A stretch of DNA of 64,000 nucleotides from Streptococcus australis (GTDB taxonomy: Bacteria > Bacillota > Bacilli > Lactobacillales > Streptococcaceae), in contig NZ_LR594040.1 in the NCBI RefSeq assembly GCF_901543175.1, positions 1,178,001-1,242,000 of the forward strand, written 5' to 3'. Position numbers and translations under genes: made by a program. Of this stretch, positions 1 through 9,465 are shown piece after piece (position 1 is the first letter of the stretch; each line of letters starts with the position of its first letter). A model generated the notes under the pieces. The model was not told where the DNA came from and made no database searches. It was given only the letters and a program-made list of their open reading frames with translations.

Positions 1-346
1 GGAATCCATTCCAGAAAGTATCGAAAGGTTCTGTAATGTTAAGGCCCATAATTTCCCAGTGTCCAGTCATGGTATCCTTACCAAGAGATACTTCTTCCAA
101 TTTCGTCACATATCCTGTTGGATTGCTTTCTGCTGGAACAGTCTTCAACGGCGTTTCACGAGGAATATTTCCTAGACCGATTTTAGCCATGTTTGGCACA
201 TTCAAACCAACTGTTTTTGAAATGTGTCCCAGTGTGTCAGAAGCTCCGTCTGGAACTCCTGCATTGACAAAGTTATTGGCATCTGGTGCAGCACCGATTC
301 CCACGGAATCCAGTACCACCAAGTGAATTCGATTAAATTTTGACAT
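1..346 (-). CDS. deoB: phosphopentomutase, N-terminal part (runs off window)
   Basis: Phosphopentomutase interconverts ribose-1-phosphate or deoxyribose-1-phosphate with the 5-phosphates and links nucleoside salvage to the pentose phosphate pathway. About 115 codons of an enzyme that is usually near 400 residues are visible; the 3' end lies outside the window. The N-terminus carries the alkaline-phosphatase-superfamily metal motif [13 protein letters not shown] near residues 10-22, whose Asp binds Mn. The gene starts 14 nt after the rpiA stop, behind an AAAGGAGA ribosome binding site, so the two are probably co-transcribed. The family call is secure from the N-terminal motif and the rpiA context. 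Confidence 0.95.
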   Translation of the reverse strand, partial: MSKFNRIHLVVLDSVGIGAAPDANNFVNAGVPDGASDTLGHISKTVGLNVPNMAKIGLGNIPRETPLKTVPAESNPTGYVTKLEEVSLGKDTMTGHWEIMGLNITEPFDTFWNGF

Positions 347-359
347 AGTGTGTCTCCTT

Positions 360-1043
360 TTATTTCCCTTTTGTTGAAGTTAAAATCTGAACACCGTCTC
401 GTCCAGCAACGATGACCTTATCCACCATTTGGTTGAACAAGCCATGCTCTACGACACCAACAACATGGTCCAATTCTTGCCCAAAGGCAATCGGATCTTC
501 AATGACATCCAAGGCTAGGTCAATGATAAAGTTCTGCATATCGGTCACAAAACGTTGGCCGTCTTTTTCACGGAAACTTGGTTTGTAGCCAGCTCGCTCA
601 AATCGACGAAAGACCTGTTCTGATCCATACTGAACCACTTCTACTGGCAATTTAAAAGCACCTAGTTTCTCTACTAGTTTGCTTTCATCAACCACCCAAA
701 TGTATTCTTTTGAGGGCGTTGCGACAACCTTCTCCATCAGAAGGGCACCACCACCGCCTTTGATCCCGTTGAACTGGCTGTCTACTTCATCCGCTCCATC
801 GACTGTCACATCGACAAAGTCCACTTGATCAATCGACTTGAGCGGGATGTTAAGACCTTCAGCCTGTTTACTGGTCACACTGGAAGTCGTTACAGCAGTA
901 ATCTGCAAACCTTCTTCCTTAATCCGACGACCGATTTCTTCTACGAAATAGTAGGCAGTTGATCCAGTACCGAGTCCGACAATCATACCATCCTTGACAA
1001 ACTCAGCAGCCTTGATACCTGCCATCTTTTTCAGATTCTCCAC
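360..1043 (-). CDS. rpiA: ribose-5-phosphate isomerase A
   Basis: A cytosolic pentose-phosphate enzyme that interconverts ribose-5-phosphate and ribulose-5-phosphate. The 227 residues match the usual family length. The phosphate-binding GLGTGSTA lies at about 23-30, the catalytic DGADE at 82-86 and the KGGGGALL loop at 95-102. Translation probably begins at GTG (1043), because a GGAGG site lies 7 nt upstream and the next in-frame ATG is already inside the first helix. It leads an rpiA-deoB operon behind an extended -10 promoter at 1073-1081. Confidence 0.95.
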   Translation of the reverse strand: MENLKKMAGIKAAEFVKDGMIVGLGTGSTAYYFVEEIGRRIKEEGLQITAVTTSSVTSKQAEGLNIPLKSIDQVDFVDVTVDGADEVDSQFNGIKGGGGALLMEKVVATPSKEYIWVVDESKLVEKLGAFKLPVEVVQYGSEQVFRRFERAGYKPSFREKDGQRFVTDMQNFIIDLALDVIEDPIAFGQELDHVVGVVEHGLFNQMVDKVIVAGRDGVQILTSTKGK

Positions 1044-1072
1044 TTAAATACCTCCATTAAAGAGCTACTTTT

Positions 1073-1081
1073 ATTATAACA
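1073..1081 (-). promoter_or_regulatory. extended -10 promoter of rpiA-deoB
   Basis: Reads TGTTATAAT on the minus strand, a perfect extended -10. No good -35 is visible 16-18 nt upstream, which is usual for this class. The transcription start would fall about 25 nt before the rpiA GTG. Confidence 0.6.
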
Positions 1082-1113
1082 TGTATCCGTTTTTATTTCA
1101 TGAATACACTTGA

Positions 1114-1142
1114 AAAACCCGAACATTTTTATTTCGGGTTTT
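1114..1142 (-). terminator. terminator after the U32-family gene
   Basis: A 10-bp stem (AAAACCCGAA against TTCGGGTTTT) with a 9-nt loop and a T run on the minus strand. It lies just after the stop of the U32 gene and isolates that gene from rpiA. Confidence 0.75.
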
Positions 1143-1148
1143 GGTGTC

Positions 1149-2078
1149 CTATTTAACCATATCAGGATCGTAGTCATAGAATCCTGTATCGAGGAAACGG
1201 TTTTTAGGGTGTAACTTGCGCACTTCCTCATCTAACAAGAAGGCTTGGTCATGACTGAAATTCCCCTCTTGGATCAAGCCACGCGCTTGAATAAAAAGTT
1301 TAGCAATTTCTACAAAATTCTGACCAGGTGTATAAAGTCCTTCTAGCTTCCAGTGAGTGAAACCATGTTCTACTAATTCTGTCAATTTAGTCATCAAATC
1401 AAGGTCATTGTTGGCAAAGATGTGGGTACCATGATTATCCTCAAAGATAGAGTAATGGCTCTCTGGGTCGCTCGGTTCCGCCAAGAAGAGGTCACGTTTA
1501 CGTGTCTTTTCATCATCGATATGTGTAAAGTTATAGTAGTTTTGTAAGAGCGGACGCTTAGAATGGTGAATGACGCTAGCTCCGTAAACCAAGACTTCAG
1601 CAGGAATTTCCAAAATTTCTGGCATCTTGAAGAGCTCAGCAGATGGAATTTCACGCGCCAAAACCGCCTCAGATGCACCAGCCTTTTGACCCCAAAAGTT
1701 AATCTGACGACTGCTTGTCACCATAGTTGAAGCATCGTAGATGGTTTTAAAGGAGTAGCCATCACGGTTTACCACGTAAAAGACACCTGCATCTCCAACA
1801 GTAATATAGTCTGTCTTGATTTCTTCCAAGAAGTCTAGGAAAGGCTTGATACGGTCCATCATATCTTGGTGCATGAGGGCATTAACTGCAACAATCAATT
1901 CCTTGCCTGCTTCATGAACCAACTTAGCGATGGTGCGTAACTCTTCATAGCTAAAGGTTGTTGGCAGACGAAGACCAAAATCTTTCTCACCAACATAGAT
2001 ACGGTCTACGCCAGCTTCGAGTAGTTGTTCAACTTGTTCAATACTTTCAGCAGTTGCTGTAATAATAATCTTTTCCAT
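1149..2078 (-). CDS. peptidase U32 family protein, short TrhP1/YrrN-like paralogue
   Basis: A 309-residue TIM-barrel-type protein of the U32 family. Firmicutes usually have two paralogues; the short one resembles YrrN (TrhP1) of Bacillus, linked to 5-hydroxyuridine formation in tRNA wobble positions. The N-terminal part (EQLLEAGVDRIYVGEKDFGLR, residues about 17-37) is the characteristic family opening. I do not see the Cys-rich signature found in the longer paralogue, which fits the short form. It has its own terminator and is not obviously in an operon. The tRNA role is inferred from family knowledge; protease activity is doubtful for this group. Confidence 0.75.
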   Translation of the reverse strand: MEKIIITATAESIEQVEQLLEAGVDRIYVGEKDFGLRLPTTFSYEELRTIAKLVHEAGKELIVAVNALMHQDMMDRIKPFLDFLEEIKTDYITVGDAGVFYVVNRDGYSFKTIYDASTMVTSSRQINFWGQKAGASEAVLAREIPSAELFKMPEILEIPAEVLVYGASVIHHSKRPLLQNYYNFTHIDDEKTRKRDLFLAEPSDPESHYSIFEDNHGTHIFANNDLDLMTKLTELVEHGFTHWKLEGLYTPGQNFVEIAKLFIQARGLIQEGNFSHDQAFLLDEEVRKLHPKNRFLDTGFYDYDPDMVK

Positions 2079-2204
2079 AAGAAAAATTATACCACATTTC
2101 TCAAAAATCAGCTATGAATACTAGGAGTTTTATAAAAAGTCAAAGTCTTTTTTAAAGTTTGCAATCAAAAAGTGAACAGTAACCAGCACCGTCCATTTTC
2201 TTTT

Positions 2205-2885
2205 TTATGCGTGTGTTTCTTCAACTAGGTGGCCATCATTCATGACATAAATACGATCAACCTTATCAAGAAGACGAGTATCATGCGTAATAATAACAAC
2301 TCCTCTTCCTTGTTCATGGGCAATAGCAGCCAACATCTCCGTTACTTGGTAAGCACGCTGGGTATCTAGACTTGCTGTCGGCTCATCTGCAAGAACGATG
2401 CTCGGATTGTTATAAAGCGCTCTAGCAATCGCCGCACGTTGACGTTCACCACCTGATAAAGCCTTGGGATAATGATCTTGTACTTTTGTCAAATCCAACA
2501 AGTCAAAGAGCTCTTTTCGATCACTTTTACTATTTTTTCCCTTATCTAGTCTGTCAATCAAATCCAGCTGTTCCTTGACCGTTAGAAAAGGAATTAAGTT
2601 TGAAGCCTGGAGAATGAAGCCAAACTCTCTAAAACGGAGATCTGTTTTTTCCTTCTCCGTCAAACTGCCTGTTTCCTTCCCCTTTACCAAAATCTTTCCA
2701 CTCGAAGCTTCCTGAAGTTGTCCTAGAGTTGTTAGAAAGGTCGTCTTTCCAGAACCTGAAGGCCCAACGATAGCTACGAACTCTCCCGCATTTAGCCGAA
2801 AATTCGTCTCATGCAGGGCTACGACTTTCATCTTTCCTTCCCCGTAGGTTTTTGTCACTTGATTCATTTCTATCAATGTTGTCAT
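2205..2885 (-). CDS. ABC transporter ATP-binding protein (MacB/LolD type)
   Basis: ATPase subunit of an ABC system that works with the FtsX-type permease just upstream. With the start at 2885 (AAGGAGAA 6 nt before ATG) it has 226 residues. Walker A is GPSGSGKTT (41-49), the signature LSGGERQ (143-149) and Walker B IVLADEPTASLD (163-174). An upstream in-frame ATG would add 8 residues but has no ribosome binding site. A 13-nt gap separates it from the permease stop, so the pair is one operon. Such pairs export peptides or lipoproteins or act in antimicrobial peptide resistance; the substrate cannot be told. Confidence 0.88.
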   Translation of the reverse strand: MTTLIEMNQVTKTYGEGKMKVVALHETNFRLNAGEFVAIVGPSGSGKTTFLTTLGQLQEASSGKILVKGKETGSLTEKEKTDLRFREFGFILQASNLIPFLTVKEQLDLIDRLDKGKNSKSDRKELFDLLDLTKVQDHYPKALSGGERQRAAIARALYNNPSIVLADEPTASLDTQRAYQVTEMLAAIAHEQGRGVVIITHDTRLLDKVDRIYVMNDGHLVEETHA

Positions 2886-2898
2886 ACAATTCTCCTTA

Positions 2899-3954
2899 TC
2901 ATTCTGCAATTGCAGTAATCGGGTCCACCTTTAGCAAGCGTGGAAGTGAAATGACACCACCTAGAAGGGCCATCAAGCAAATTACCAAACTTAGGACAGA
3001 GTAGGCTATCCAACTTGGGTAGAAAAAGAAGGTAGCTGGTAAGACTAAAATCACTCCACCAATAGCAAGCAAGGCTAAAGCAATCCCCATACCAGCTAGG
3101 AGGAAAATTTGACAGAAAAGAGACCATACAATGGTTTTGATCTGTATTCCCTGAGCTCGCATTATTCCATAAAGTCCTAGTTTTTGGATGGTAATAATAT
3201 AAACAAAAATACCCACAATCAAGCCTGTGATGACAATCATAGCAAGAATCATCCCTGAAAACACATTAACCTGAGGTGTGTAACCAGGAATTTTCGATAT
3301 CATTTTTGGGATGGAAATCTGTTTCAGTCCATCGCCAGCCACTTCTATATCATTTTTCAACACCAAGGCAGAGATGGAACGATTGGCTTTCAAGGTTCCT
3401 TGTAAGGTCCAATAAGTTGTCAGACTCGTAAAGACAACAGGCTCGGTAAAAAACTTATTTCCTTGAGTCAGGCCTACAATCTTGTAACTTGCCTCGCTTC
3501 CATTGAGCTGAATGGCATCACCTAGCTTAATTCCATAATTTTCAAAGGACTGATCCACGATAACCTCATCATCCCCTTCAGGGTACCTTCCCTCCGTTAA
3601 ACTAGGAGAGATAAAAGAGTCCCAGTTTTGAGCAAAGATGGAAACATTGACCTTTTCACTATCATCGACTAGATTGGTCACAGCGAACATATAGCCCAAT
3701 GGAGCAGCCTCTTCAGAATTTTTATCCTTGTAGTCCTTTTCAGGAATAAAAGATGCCGTCAAATTATCATTTGCGTAGTCAGATAAAACCACACCCGTTG
3801 CTTGCCAATTATCAATCGCAGCCCGGTTGTTTCGCACAAGACCAAGAGCTAAACTGGTCATAAAAAAGACCATAAAAGCGATAAGAAAAATGGTAGTTAG
3901 AATCAAACTATATCGAAGTTTGTTTCGTACTATTTCTTTGATAGCAAGATACAT
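2899..3954 (-). CDS. FtsX-like ABC transporter permease
   Basis: A 351-residue membrane subunit paired with the downstream ATPase. One transmembrane helix lies at about 17-37. A large extracytoplasmic MacB-PCD-like domain follows (about 40-225), then three helices near the C-terminus, the FtsX topology. The reading frame is open 33 codons further upstream, but that extension lacks hydrophobic or conserved character. MYLAIKEIVRNKLRYS is the typical cytoplasmic start of the family, and AAAGGAGAC lies 4 nt before it. The substrate is unknown. No convincing promoter is seen in the 380 nt upstream. Confidence 0.85.
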   Translation of the reverse strand: MYLAIKEIVRNKLRYSLILTTIFLIAFMVFFMTSLALGLVRNNRAAIDNWQATGVVLSDYANDNLTASFIPEKDYKDKNSEEAAPLGYMFAVTNLVDDSEKVNVSIFAQNWDSFISPSLTEGRYPEGDDEVIVDQSFENYGIKLGDAIQLNGSEASYKIVGLTQGNKFFTEPVVFTSLTTYWTLQGTLKANRSISALVLKNDIEVAGDGLKQISIPKMISKIPGYTPQVNVFSGMILAMIVITGLIVGIFVYIITIQKLGLYGIMRAQGIQIKTIVWSLFCQIFLLAGMGIALALLAIGGVILVLPATFFFYPSWIAYSVLSLVICLMALLGGVISLPRLLKVDPITAIAE

Positions 3955-4338
3955 GCTTGTCTCCTTTAACTTTCCCCAGAGGTAGCAAGAAGGCCACCCA
4001 GTCCAATAGACAGAATCGCTGTCCTTCCATCCATTCAAAACAACTCCTACCAATACTCTTCAAAAGTATCCAGGTAGCAACTCAACAAATCATCTTAGGA
4101 AAAGCACTTGCTTGCTATCAATTTATATAAGTTATCCTTTCCTTTCTCAGTATATCTATAATAGAGAAGGTCGGGTCATCTGTTTTAAGTGTAACATCCA
4201 TGCTATCACTTTCTCTAGTGGGTGTCAAGAAGAGTGACTTAGAAGATGATAAGAGACTTTAGTAGTTTTGTAAACATTCTGTAACAATTCTCTGCATAAA
4301 AAATGATAAAATAGTTAGGTATTGTTAAGGAGAGAATC
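3955..4338. other. intergenic region between the ABC permease and the small membrane protein
   Basis: An AT-rich 384-nt divergent spacer. I recognise only the extended -10 at 4304-4312 for the plus-strand gene. One TTTAAG hexamer occurs near 4175, but the second half of a CiaR direct repeat is absent. No BOX or RUP element, structured RNA or small gene was seen. Confidence 0.4.
4304..4312 (+). promoter_or_regulatory. extended -10 promoter of the 94-residue protein gene
   Basis: TGATAAAAT fits the extended -10 pattern. It lies 27 nt before the start codon, with a TAAGGAGAG ribosome binding site between. Confidence 0.5.
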
Positions 4339-4623
4339 ATGCCCGCAAGAAAATTAGAAGCTTATGAGTTTGAACAAATTCCCGAATCAAAACAAACTCC
4401 GCTTTACCAAGATTACACACCTGAAGCCCCAGTCGGCCCTAACCTAAAAGAGATTTTATTTTTTGTAAATATCGCTTGTTTTTGTATTTTTATGGTGCTT
4501 TTTAGCTTTATCTTTTTGGCCTTAAAATTAAATACAGCTTTGTCATTTATCGCTGCTATGGGAACAAGCTTCGCACTTTTACAACTTCAACGAAAGATTA
4601 TTAAACAAAAGATTTTAAAATAA
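4339..4623 (+). CDS. small membrane protein, DUF3270-like
   Basis: A 94-residue protein with a polar N-terminus (about 1-37), two hydrophobic segments (about 38-60 and 63-82) and a basic tail ending QRKIIKQKILK. It resembles the streptococcal DUF3270 proteins found next to ciaRH in pneumococcus; its function is unknown. AAGGAGAGAATC before the ATG gives a good start. It converges on ciaH, with a shared hairpin terminator between. The position beside ciaH is conserved, but nothing in the sequence shows a functional link. Confidence 0.7.
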   Translation: MPARKLEAYEFEQIPESKQTPLYQDYTPEAPVGPNLKEILFFVNIACFCIFMVLFSFIFLALKLNTALSFIAAMGTSFALLQLQRKIIKQKILK

Positions 4624-4661
4624 AGATTGGTACTACTACCAACCTCTTTTCTAGTTATCTG

Positions 4662-4690
4662 AAAAGACAGTTATAAAACTGTCTTTTTTA
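4662..4690. terminator. bidirectional terminator between the DUF3270-like gene and ciaH
   Basis: Ten perfect base pairs (AAAAGACAGT against ACTGTCTTTT) around a 6-nt loop, with A runs on one side and T runs on the other. It serves both convergent genes and touches the ciaH stop codon. Confidence 0.8.
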
Positions 4691-6025
4691 TTTATTCTTT
4701 CGTTTTGGAGGAGATTGGATAGCGACTTTAACTTCAAAAATCGTTCCTCTAGGTTTGTTATCTTTTACGCTAATCGTTCCTCGTAAGGCATCAACAATCT
4801 GCTTGGCCAAAGATAATCCAAGGCCAAAGCCACCTTTCTGACGGGTTCTCGCCTTGTCTACACGGTAAAAACGGTCAAAGATTTTCTTCTTGTCAGCAGC
4901 TGAGATTCCAATCCCATTATCCGCTACTGTTAGATAGAGGTGGCGATCTGTAGCATAAACCACAAACTCAATTTTCCCATCTCCTTCAGTATACTTGATG
5001 GCATTATCAAACAAGATGGTCATGAGTTGTTTTAAGAGCAACTGATCAGTCATAAAGGGACGATAAATCCGATTTTCATAGTCAAAAACTCGATCATTTT
5101 CAGAAGCAATTAACTCATAGTTGGTAAAGGTGGTTTTAAAGAATTGTGGAGAAACTTCTGCTATTTCTGGCTTAAGTCCATCATCTCGACGTGCTAAATT
5201 GAGAAGGTTGGTTGTAAGGAAGCGCATGTTGCGAACTTCTTCGAGACTCGAAGCAATACTTTCGCTGGATTCCATGATCGTCGCTTCTGGTTTTCGAAAG
5301 AGATTTTCTAAACGATTTTGTAAAACGGCCAAAGGTGTTCTCAGTTCGTGGCTCGCATTTTCAACAAAGGACTTCTGCTTTTGCATACTTTCCAGCAAGG
5401 GTTTGACACTGACACGGGCAAGGTAAACACTAGCGATTAACGACAGGAGCCAGAAACTGGCCATGACCACTACGATTAAATGCTCATGGTTTTGGCTGAT
5501 TTGCTCAAGCTGGCTGGTATTGATCAAGACCGCCGCATATTTGACGTTGCTTGAAACAGTGGACGAATTTGTTTCCATCAAGACCATTCGATAGGTTTCT
5601 TCCTGACCGTAGCTATTGACAACTTGGATTTGCCGAATATGATTCAACTCTTTCTTGTCCAGTTTGATCTTGTCCAAGCCTAAAAAGCGATTGCCCAATA
5701 AGAGCTGATTAAAATCCTTGTCAAAGAGCAAGACTTCCGTATTGGAGCTGACATTGGGCTTGATTTCAGCCTTGCTGGCATCCGCTGTTGCTGGTTGAAT
5801 ATCTTTGACTTCTTCAGTTGCCCGATTAAGGGCTAATTGGATGACAGCTTGAGGGCTAGTGCTAAGGGCTTGTAGTTTTTCATCTACAGAAGTGTAGAGA
5901 CTCGAGTGCATGACCTGAAGGATAATCAAGGTCATAGCAGAGAAGATCAGGGTGAAAACTCCGAAGTTTCGAATGAAATAGCTAAAATCATCTGCATACC
6001 ATGTTTTTTTTAGTTTATTGAACAT
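4688..6025 (-). CDS. ciaH: sensor histidine kinase CiaH
   Basis: Membrane kinase of the CiaRH two-component system, which affects competence, beta-lactam tolerance and envelope stress in streptococci. It has 445 residues with transmembrane helices at about 21-40 and 183-204 around an extracytoplasmic sensor. The phospho-accepting His is H226 in SHELRTPL, and T230, the site of a known cefotaxime-resistance substitution (T230P) in pneumococcus, is wild type. The N box (FDNAIKYT), the G1 box (DNGIGI) and the later glycine-rich [10 protein letters not shown] are present. Its start overlaps the ciaR stop by 11 nt, so the two are translationally coupled. Confidence 0.95.
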   Translation of the reverse strand: MFNKLKKTWYADDFSYFIRNFGVFTLIFSAMTLIILQVMHSSLYTSVDEKLQALSTSPQAVIQLALNRATEEVKDIQPATADASKAEIKPNVSSNTEVLLFDKDFNQLLLGNRFLGLDKIKLDKKELNHIRQIQVVNSYGQEETYRMVLMETNSSTVSSNVKYAAVLINTSQLEQISQNHEHLIVVVMASFWLLSLIASVYLARVSVKPLLESMQKQKSFVENASHELRTPLAVLQNRLENLFRKPEATIMESSESIASSLEEVRNMRFLTTNLLNLARRDDGLKPEIAEVSPQFFKTTFTNYELIASENDRVFDYENRIYRPFMTDQLLLKQLMTILFDNAIKYTEGDGKIEFVVYATDRHLYLTVADNGIGISAADKKKIFDRFYRVDKARTRQKGGFGLGLSLAKQIVDALRGTISVKDNKPRGTIFEVKVAIQSPPKRKNK

Positions 6026-6689
6026 CTTTTAAAATATACCCGACACTACGCAAGGTTTGAAGATTTTCAGCAAAGGCTGTCCCCTTCAATTTCTTACGAA
6101 CTTTTGAAACATAGACTTCTACAACAGAAATAGTCGTATCGCTATCAAATCCCCATAGACGGTCAAAAATTTGTGTCTTGGGAAGAATGACATTTTGATT
6201 TTGAAGGAAGTAAACCAATAACTCAAACTCTTTTCCGAGCAGTTCCACAGGAGTATCTTCCACCTTAACTTCATTCGTTGAAAGGTTGACGACAATGTCC
6301 CCATAGGTCAAGGTGTTTTCGTTAAACTTACCTGAACGTTTGAGAAGGGCTTGGATCCGCATTTTGAGTTCTTCTAGGTAGAAAGGTTTGGTGAGGTAGT
6401 CATCCGCTCCCAACTCAAAACCATGTCCTTTGTCATCCAAACTTTCCTTAGCAGTCATGATAAGGACTGGTGTCGTAATTCCTTTTTCACGCAATTCTTT
6501 CAAGACTTGGAATCCATTTTTTTCAGGCAACATCAGGTCAAGCAAAATCAAGTCATAGACGCCACTTTCAGCTTCGTAGAGACCTTCTTCACCATCAAAG
6601 ACCTGCATGACATCTGCAAAATCATCTAAAAAGTCAAATACTGAGTTTGACAGACCTAGGTCATCTTCTACTAATAAGATTTTTATCAT
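6015..6689 (-). CDS. ciaR: response regulator CiaR
   Basis: An OmpR/PhoB-type response regulator of 224 residues. The receiver domain (1-115) has acidic residues E8, D9 and D10, phospho-acceptor D51 and the conserved K100 region (LTKPF). A winged-helix DNA-binding domain fills about 125-222. The family partner CiaH follows with an 11-nt overlap. In pneumococcus CiaR activates htrA and small csRNAs through TTTAAG direct repeats. Only one TTTAAG-like half is visible in this gene's own promoter region, so autoregulation is not shown here. The start has AAGGAGGAG upstream. Confidence 0.96.
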   Translation of the reverse strand: MIKILLVEDDLGLSNSVFDFLDDFADVMQVFDGEEGLYEAESGVYDLILLDLMLPEKNGFQVLKELREKGITTPVLIMTAKESLDDKGHGFELGADDYLTKPFYLEELKMRIQALLKRSGKFNENTLTYGDIVVNLSTNEVKVEDTPVELLGKEFELLVYFLQNQNVILPKTQIFDRLWGFDSDTTISVVEVYVSKVRKKLKGTAFAENLQTLRSVGYILKDVQ

Positions 6690-6713
6690 CAGAAACTCCT
6701 CCTTGTTATGATT

Positions 6714-6722
6714 ATTATACCA
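6714..6722 (-). promoter_or_regulatory. extended -10 promoter of ciaRH
   Basis: TGGTATAAT on the minus strand, about 25 nt before ciaR. A TTTAAG hexamer lies 11 nt upstream, possibly half of a CiaR site, but the repeat partner is missing. Confidence 0.6.
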
Positions 6723-6735
6723 AAATTGCCTTAAA

Positions 6736-6780
6736 AAAAACTCAACTCTCTCTTGTTTTCAGATAGAAAGTTGAGTTTTT
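6736..6780 (-). terminator. terminator between pepN and ciaR
   Basis: The stem CTCAACT against AGTTGAG, extended by A/T pairs and with a long loop, ends in a T run on the minus strand. It separates pepN from ciaRH. Confidence 0.65.
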
Positions 6781-6798
6781 ATTTACATTTCGAACGAA

Positions 6799-9345
6799 TT
6801 AAGCTTTAGCATATTGGGCTACAACAGCTTCTACTGCCGTTTTCTCACGCTTAATCAAGTCAACACGCGCTGCAATGTCCTTGATTCCCATCTTGATATT
6901 ACGGCTAAGAGCAAGGTCAGAGAGTTGTGGTTCAAAGAATTCCTTGTACTCTGCCAAGCGTTGATCTGTTTTAAAGATATGCGATGGGAAGATGACAAAG
7001 CTATCAAAGCTCATATCACCACCAAGGGCTGCCTTAATCCAGTCCCAGTTTTCACGCGCCCAAACCCAAACAGTTTCTTGGGTAGCTTGGTGTCCTAGGA
7101 ATTGGAGATACCATGAAGAAAGGTCTTGTGGTTTCACAACAAACTTATCCTTCCATGAACCAATCAAGGTTTGGATATTATCCGTATCTTTACTATAGGC
7201 AAGAGCCCCTGCCAACTGACGTTTGAAGACTGCATCCGTCGCATGAGTGTAGAGGTCCAGATAAGTTGCCACCAAATCCTTGGTCTCATGGTGTTTCATT
7301 TCATTGATGAGAACTTGAGCGCGAATTGCTGCTGGAAGTCCTGCAAGATTTTCCTTGTGAGTCGCAAAGATTTGGCTAGCGACTTGACTAGCTTCTGCAT
7401 CATTGGAGCGAATCATCATGGAAATGGTCAACTGACGAACCAATTCATCTTCATCTGATTCACCATCTTTAGCTTCAAAACCAAGACGGTCATAGTTGTG
7501 ACGAGCCAATTTAGCAACGAGACGGTTAAAGGATTTCTCAGTTTCTGTTCCTTCATCAATAAAGCGCTCAAGGGCAGAAATCACTTGAGAAACAGCTGAA
7601 ACAACAAGGTAAGACTCTTCCTTAGCAAGTTTATCAAGGACTGGGAGCAAGTCTGCATAAGAAATGTGCCCTGCTTCAGCAAGCAGACGACGTTCTTGAA
7701 CGATTTGCAGTTTGCTTGTATTATCAAGTGTCTCTAGCTCAGCAAGAACAGATTCTAACAAGTCTCCTTGATAGTCGGTAATGTAGTGAGCTGTATTTTC
7801 AGTGTTGAGACGAAGAGCTCCTTCATTTTCAGCAAGAAGAGCGGCGTAGCCAGGTATTTCGATACTTTCAGTTTCAAGTGTATCTGGCAAACCTTTCCAG
7901 TTGCTGTTCAGTGGCACTACCCAGAGGCGGTTCTTGTCTTCGTGCTCACCGATGAAGAATTGTTTTTGTGAAATCTTCAAGACATCATTTTCAACTTTGA
8001 CAGTGAGAACTGGATAACCAGGTTGTTCCAACCAAGAATCCATGAAGGCTGCCACATCACGACCAGACGCTTGTCCAAGGGCATTCCATAGGTCACGACC
8101 AATGGTATTTCCATATTGGTGTTTTTCAAAGTAGGCATGCAAACCTTTAGCAAAATCAGCATCACCGAGCCAACGACGAAGCATATGCATGAGACGGCTT
8201 CCTTTGGCATAGACGATAGCGCCATCAAAGAGCGTATTGATTTCATCTGGGTGTTTGACTTCGACATGGACAGACTGAACGCCATCCGTCGCATCACGTT
8301 TAAGTGCTCCCGGCACACCACCTGTTTGGAAGTCTTCAAAGATATTCCAACTTGGTTCAATAGCATCCACACAGACGTATTCCATCATGTTAGCGAAGCT
8401 TTCATTGAGCCAGAGGTCATCCCACCATTTCATAGTCACGAGGTTTCCAAACCATTGGTGAGCAAGCTCATGGGCAATGACAAGGGCTACCTGTTGACGG
8501 CTGGCAAAGGTTGAGTTTTCATCCACAACCAAGTAAACTTCACGGTAGGTTACCAGACCCCAGTTTTCCATAGCACCTGCTGAGAAGTCAGGGAGGGCGA
8601 TATGAAGAGATTGAGGGATTGGGTATTTAACTCCGTAGTAATCTTCGTAAAACTCGATTGAGCGAACGGCGATGTCGAGTGAGAAATCAAGGTTAGAAAG
8701 TGGATGAGCTTTGGTTGAGTAGACACCTACAAGGGTACCGTTTTTAGTTTTAGCGGTCACACCTTGCAAATCACCTGCAACAAAGGCCAACAAGTAGGAA
8801 GACATACGAGGTGTCGTTTCAAACTTCCAGATACCTGTTTCCTTGCGGTTTTCAACATCAATCTCTGGCATGTTTGACAAGGCCACTTCACCTTCTGCTT
8901 GGTCAAAACGAAGAGCGAGATCAAAGGTTGCTTTGGCTTCTGGCTCGTCCACACATGGGAAGGCTTCGCGCGCAAAATGACTCTCAAACTGAGTAGACAA
9001 GACTTCCTTCTTGACATCATCAACAGTGTAGTAAGAAGGATAAATCCCTGTCATGTTGTCTGTGATTTTTCCTGAAAAAGCAATGACTAATTCAACTTGA
9101 CCAGCCTCAGCTAATTCGATATGCAGGGCTTCATTTTCATGATCAACTGTAAATGGACGAGCTTGACCCGCAACTTCTACAGAAGCGATTTCCAAGTCTT
9201 TTTGGTGAAGGGAAATACGGTCACTCTGTGCTTGACCAGTGATGGTCACCTTCCCAGAAAAGGTCTTGGTCTCACGACTCAAGTCTAAAAATAAATCATA
9301 GTGTTCAGGAACAAATTGCGTAATAAAATGTTCAACTGCTTGCAT
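6799..9345 (-). CDS. pepN: lysyl aminopeptidase PepN (M1 family)
   Basis: A cytosolic zinc aminopeptidase that removes N-terminal residues, especially Lys, in peptide utilisation. Its 848 residues match lactococcal and streptococcal PepN. The exopeptidase motif GAMENWG lies at 257-263. The zinc site is HELAH (292-296) with the third ligand E315 19 residues after the second His. The C-terminal half is the helical ERAP-like domain. It is transcribed alone from an extended -10 promoter and ends at a hairpin before ciaR. The start has TAGGAGAAA upstream. Confidence 0.96.
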   Translation of the reverse strand: MQAVEHFITQFVPEHYDLFLDLSRETKTFSGKVTITGQAQSDRISLHQKDLEIASVEVAGQARPFTVDHENEALHIELAEAGQVELVIAFSGKITDNMTGIYPSYYTVDDVKKEVLSTQFESHFAREAFPCVDEPEAKATFDLALRFDQAEGEVALSNMPEIDVENRKETGIWKFETTPRMSSYLLAFVAGDLQGVTAKTKNGTLVGVYSTKAHPLSNLDFSLDIAVRSIEFYEDYYGVKYPIPQSLHIALPDFSAGAMENWGLVTYREVYLVVDENSTFASRQQVALVIAHELAHQWFGNLVTMKWWDDLWLNESFANMMEYVCVDAIEPSWNIFEDFQTGGVPGALKRDATDGVQSVHVEVKHPDEINTLFDGAIVYAKGSRLMHMLRRWLGDADFAKGLHAYFEKHQYGNTIGRDLWNALGQASGRDVAAFMDSWLEQPGYPVLTVKVENDVLKISQKQFFIGEHEDKNRLWVVPLNSNWKGLPDTLETESIEIPGYAALLAENEGALRLNTENTAHYITDYQGDLLESVLAELETLDNTSKLQIVQERRLLAEAGHISYADLLPVLDKLAKEESYLVVSAVSQVISALERFIDEGTETEKSFNRLVAKLARHNYDRLGFEAKDGESDEDELVRQLTISMMIRSNDAEASQVASQIFATHKENLAGLPAAIRAQVLINEMKHHETKDLVATYLDLYTHATDAVFKRQLAGALAYSKDTDNIQTLIGSWKDKFVVKPQDLSSWYLQFLGHQATQETVWVWARENWDWIKAALGGDMSFDSFVIFPSHIFKTDQRLAEYKEFFEPQLSDLALSRNIKMGIKDIAARVDLIKREKTAVEAVVAQYAKA

Positions 9346-9396
9346 AGTTTTCTCCTATTCTAAGTTTAAGAGTTTTACTCTTATTCAAACAAACTT

Positions 9397-9405
9397 ATTA
9401 TATCA
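9397..9405 (-). promoter_or_regulatory. extended -10 promoter of pepN
   Basis: TGATATAAT on the minus strand, about 50 nt before the pepN ATG. Confidence 0.55.
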
Positions 9406-9465
9406 TGTTTTACTTAAGAAAAAAGGATTGGACAGTAATTTCCAAAACTTTCTTTCTACTATAGT

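Noticed and set aside
3955..4053. N-terminal extension of the ABC permease
   Set aside because: The extension is not hydrophobic or family-like, and a good ribosome binding site precedes the ATG at 3954.
4170..4185. CiaR binding site upstream of the DUF3270-like gene
   Set aside because: Only one TTTAAG is present; the second half of the direct repeat is missing.
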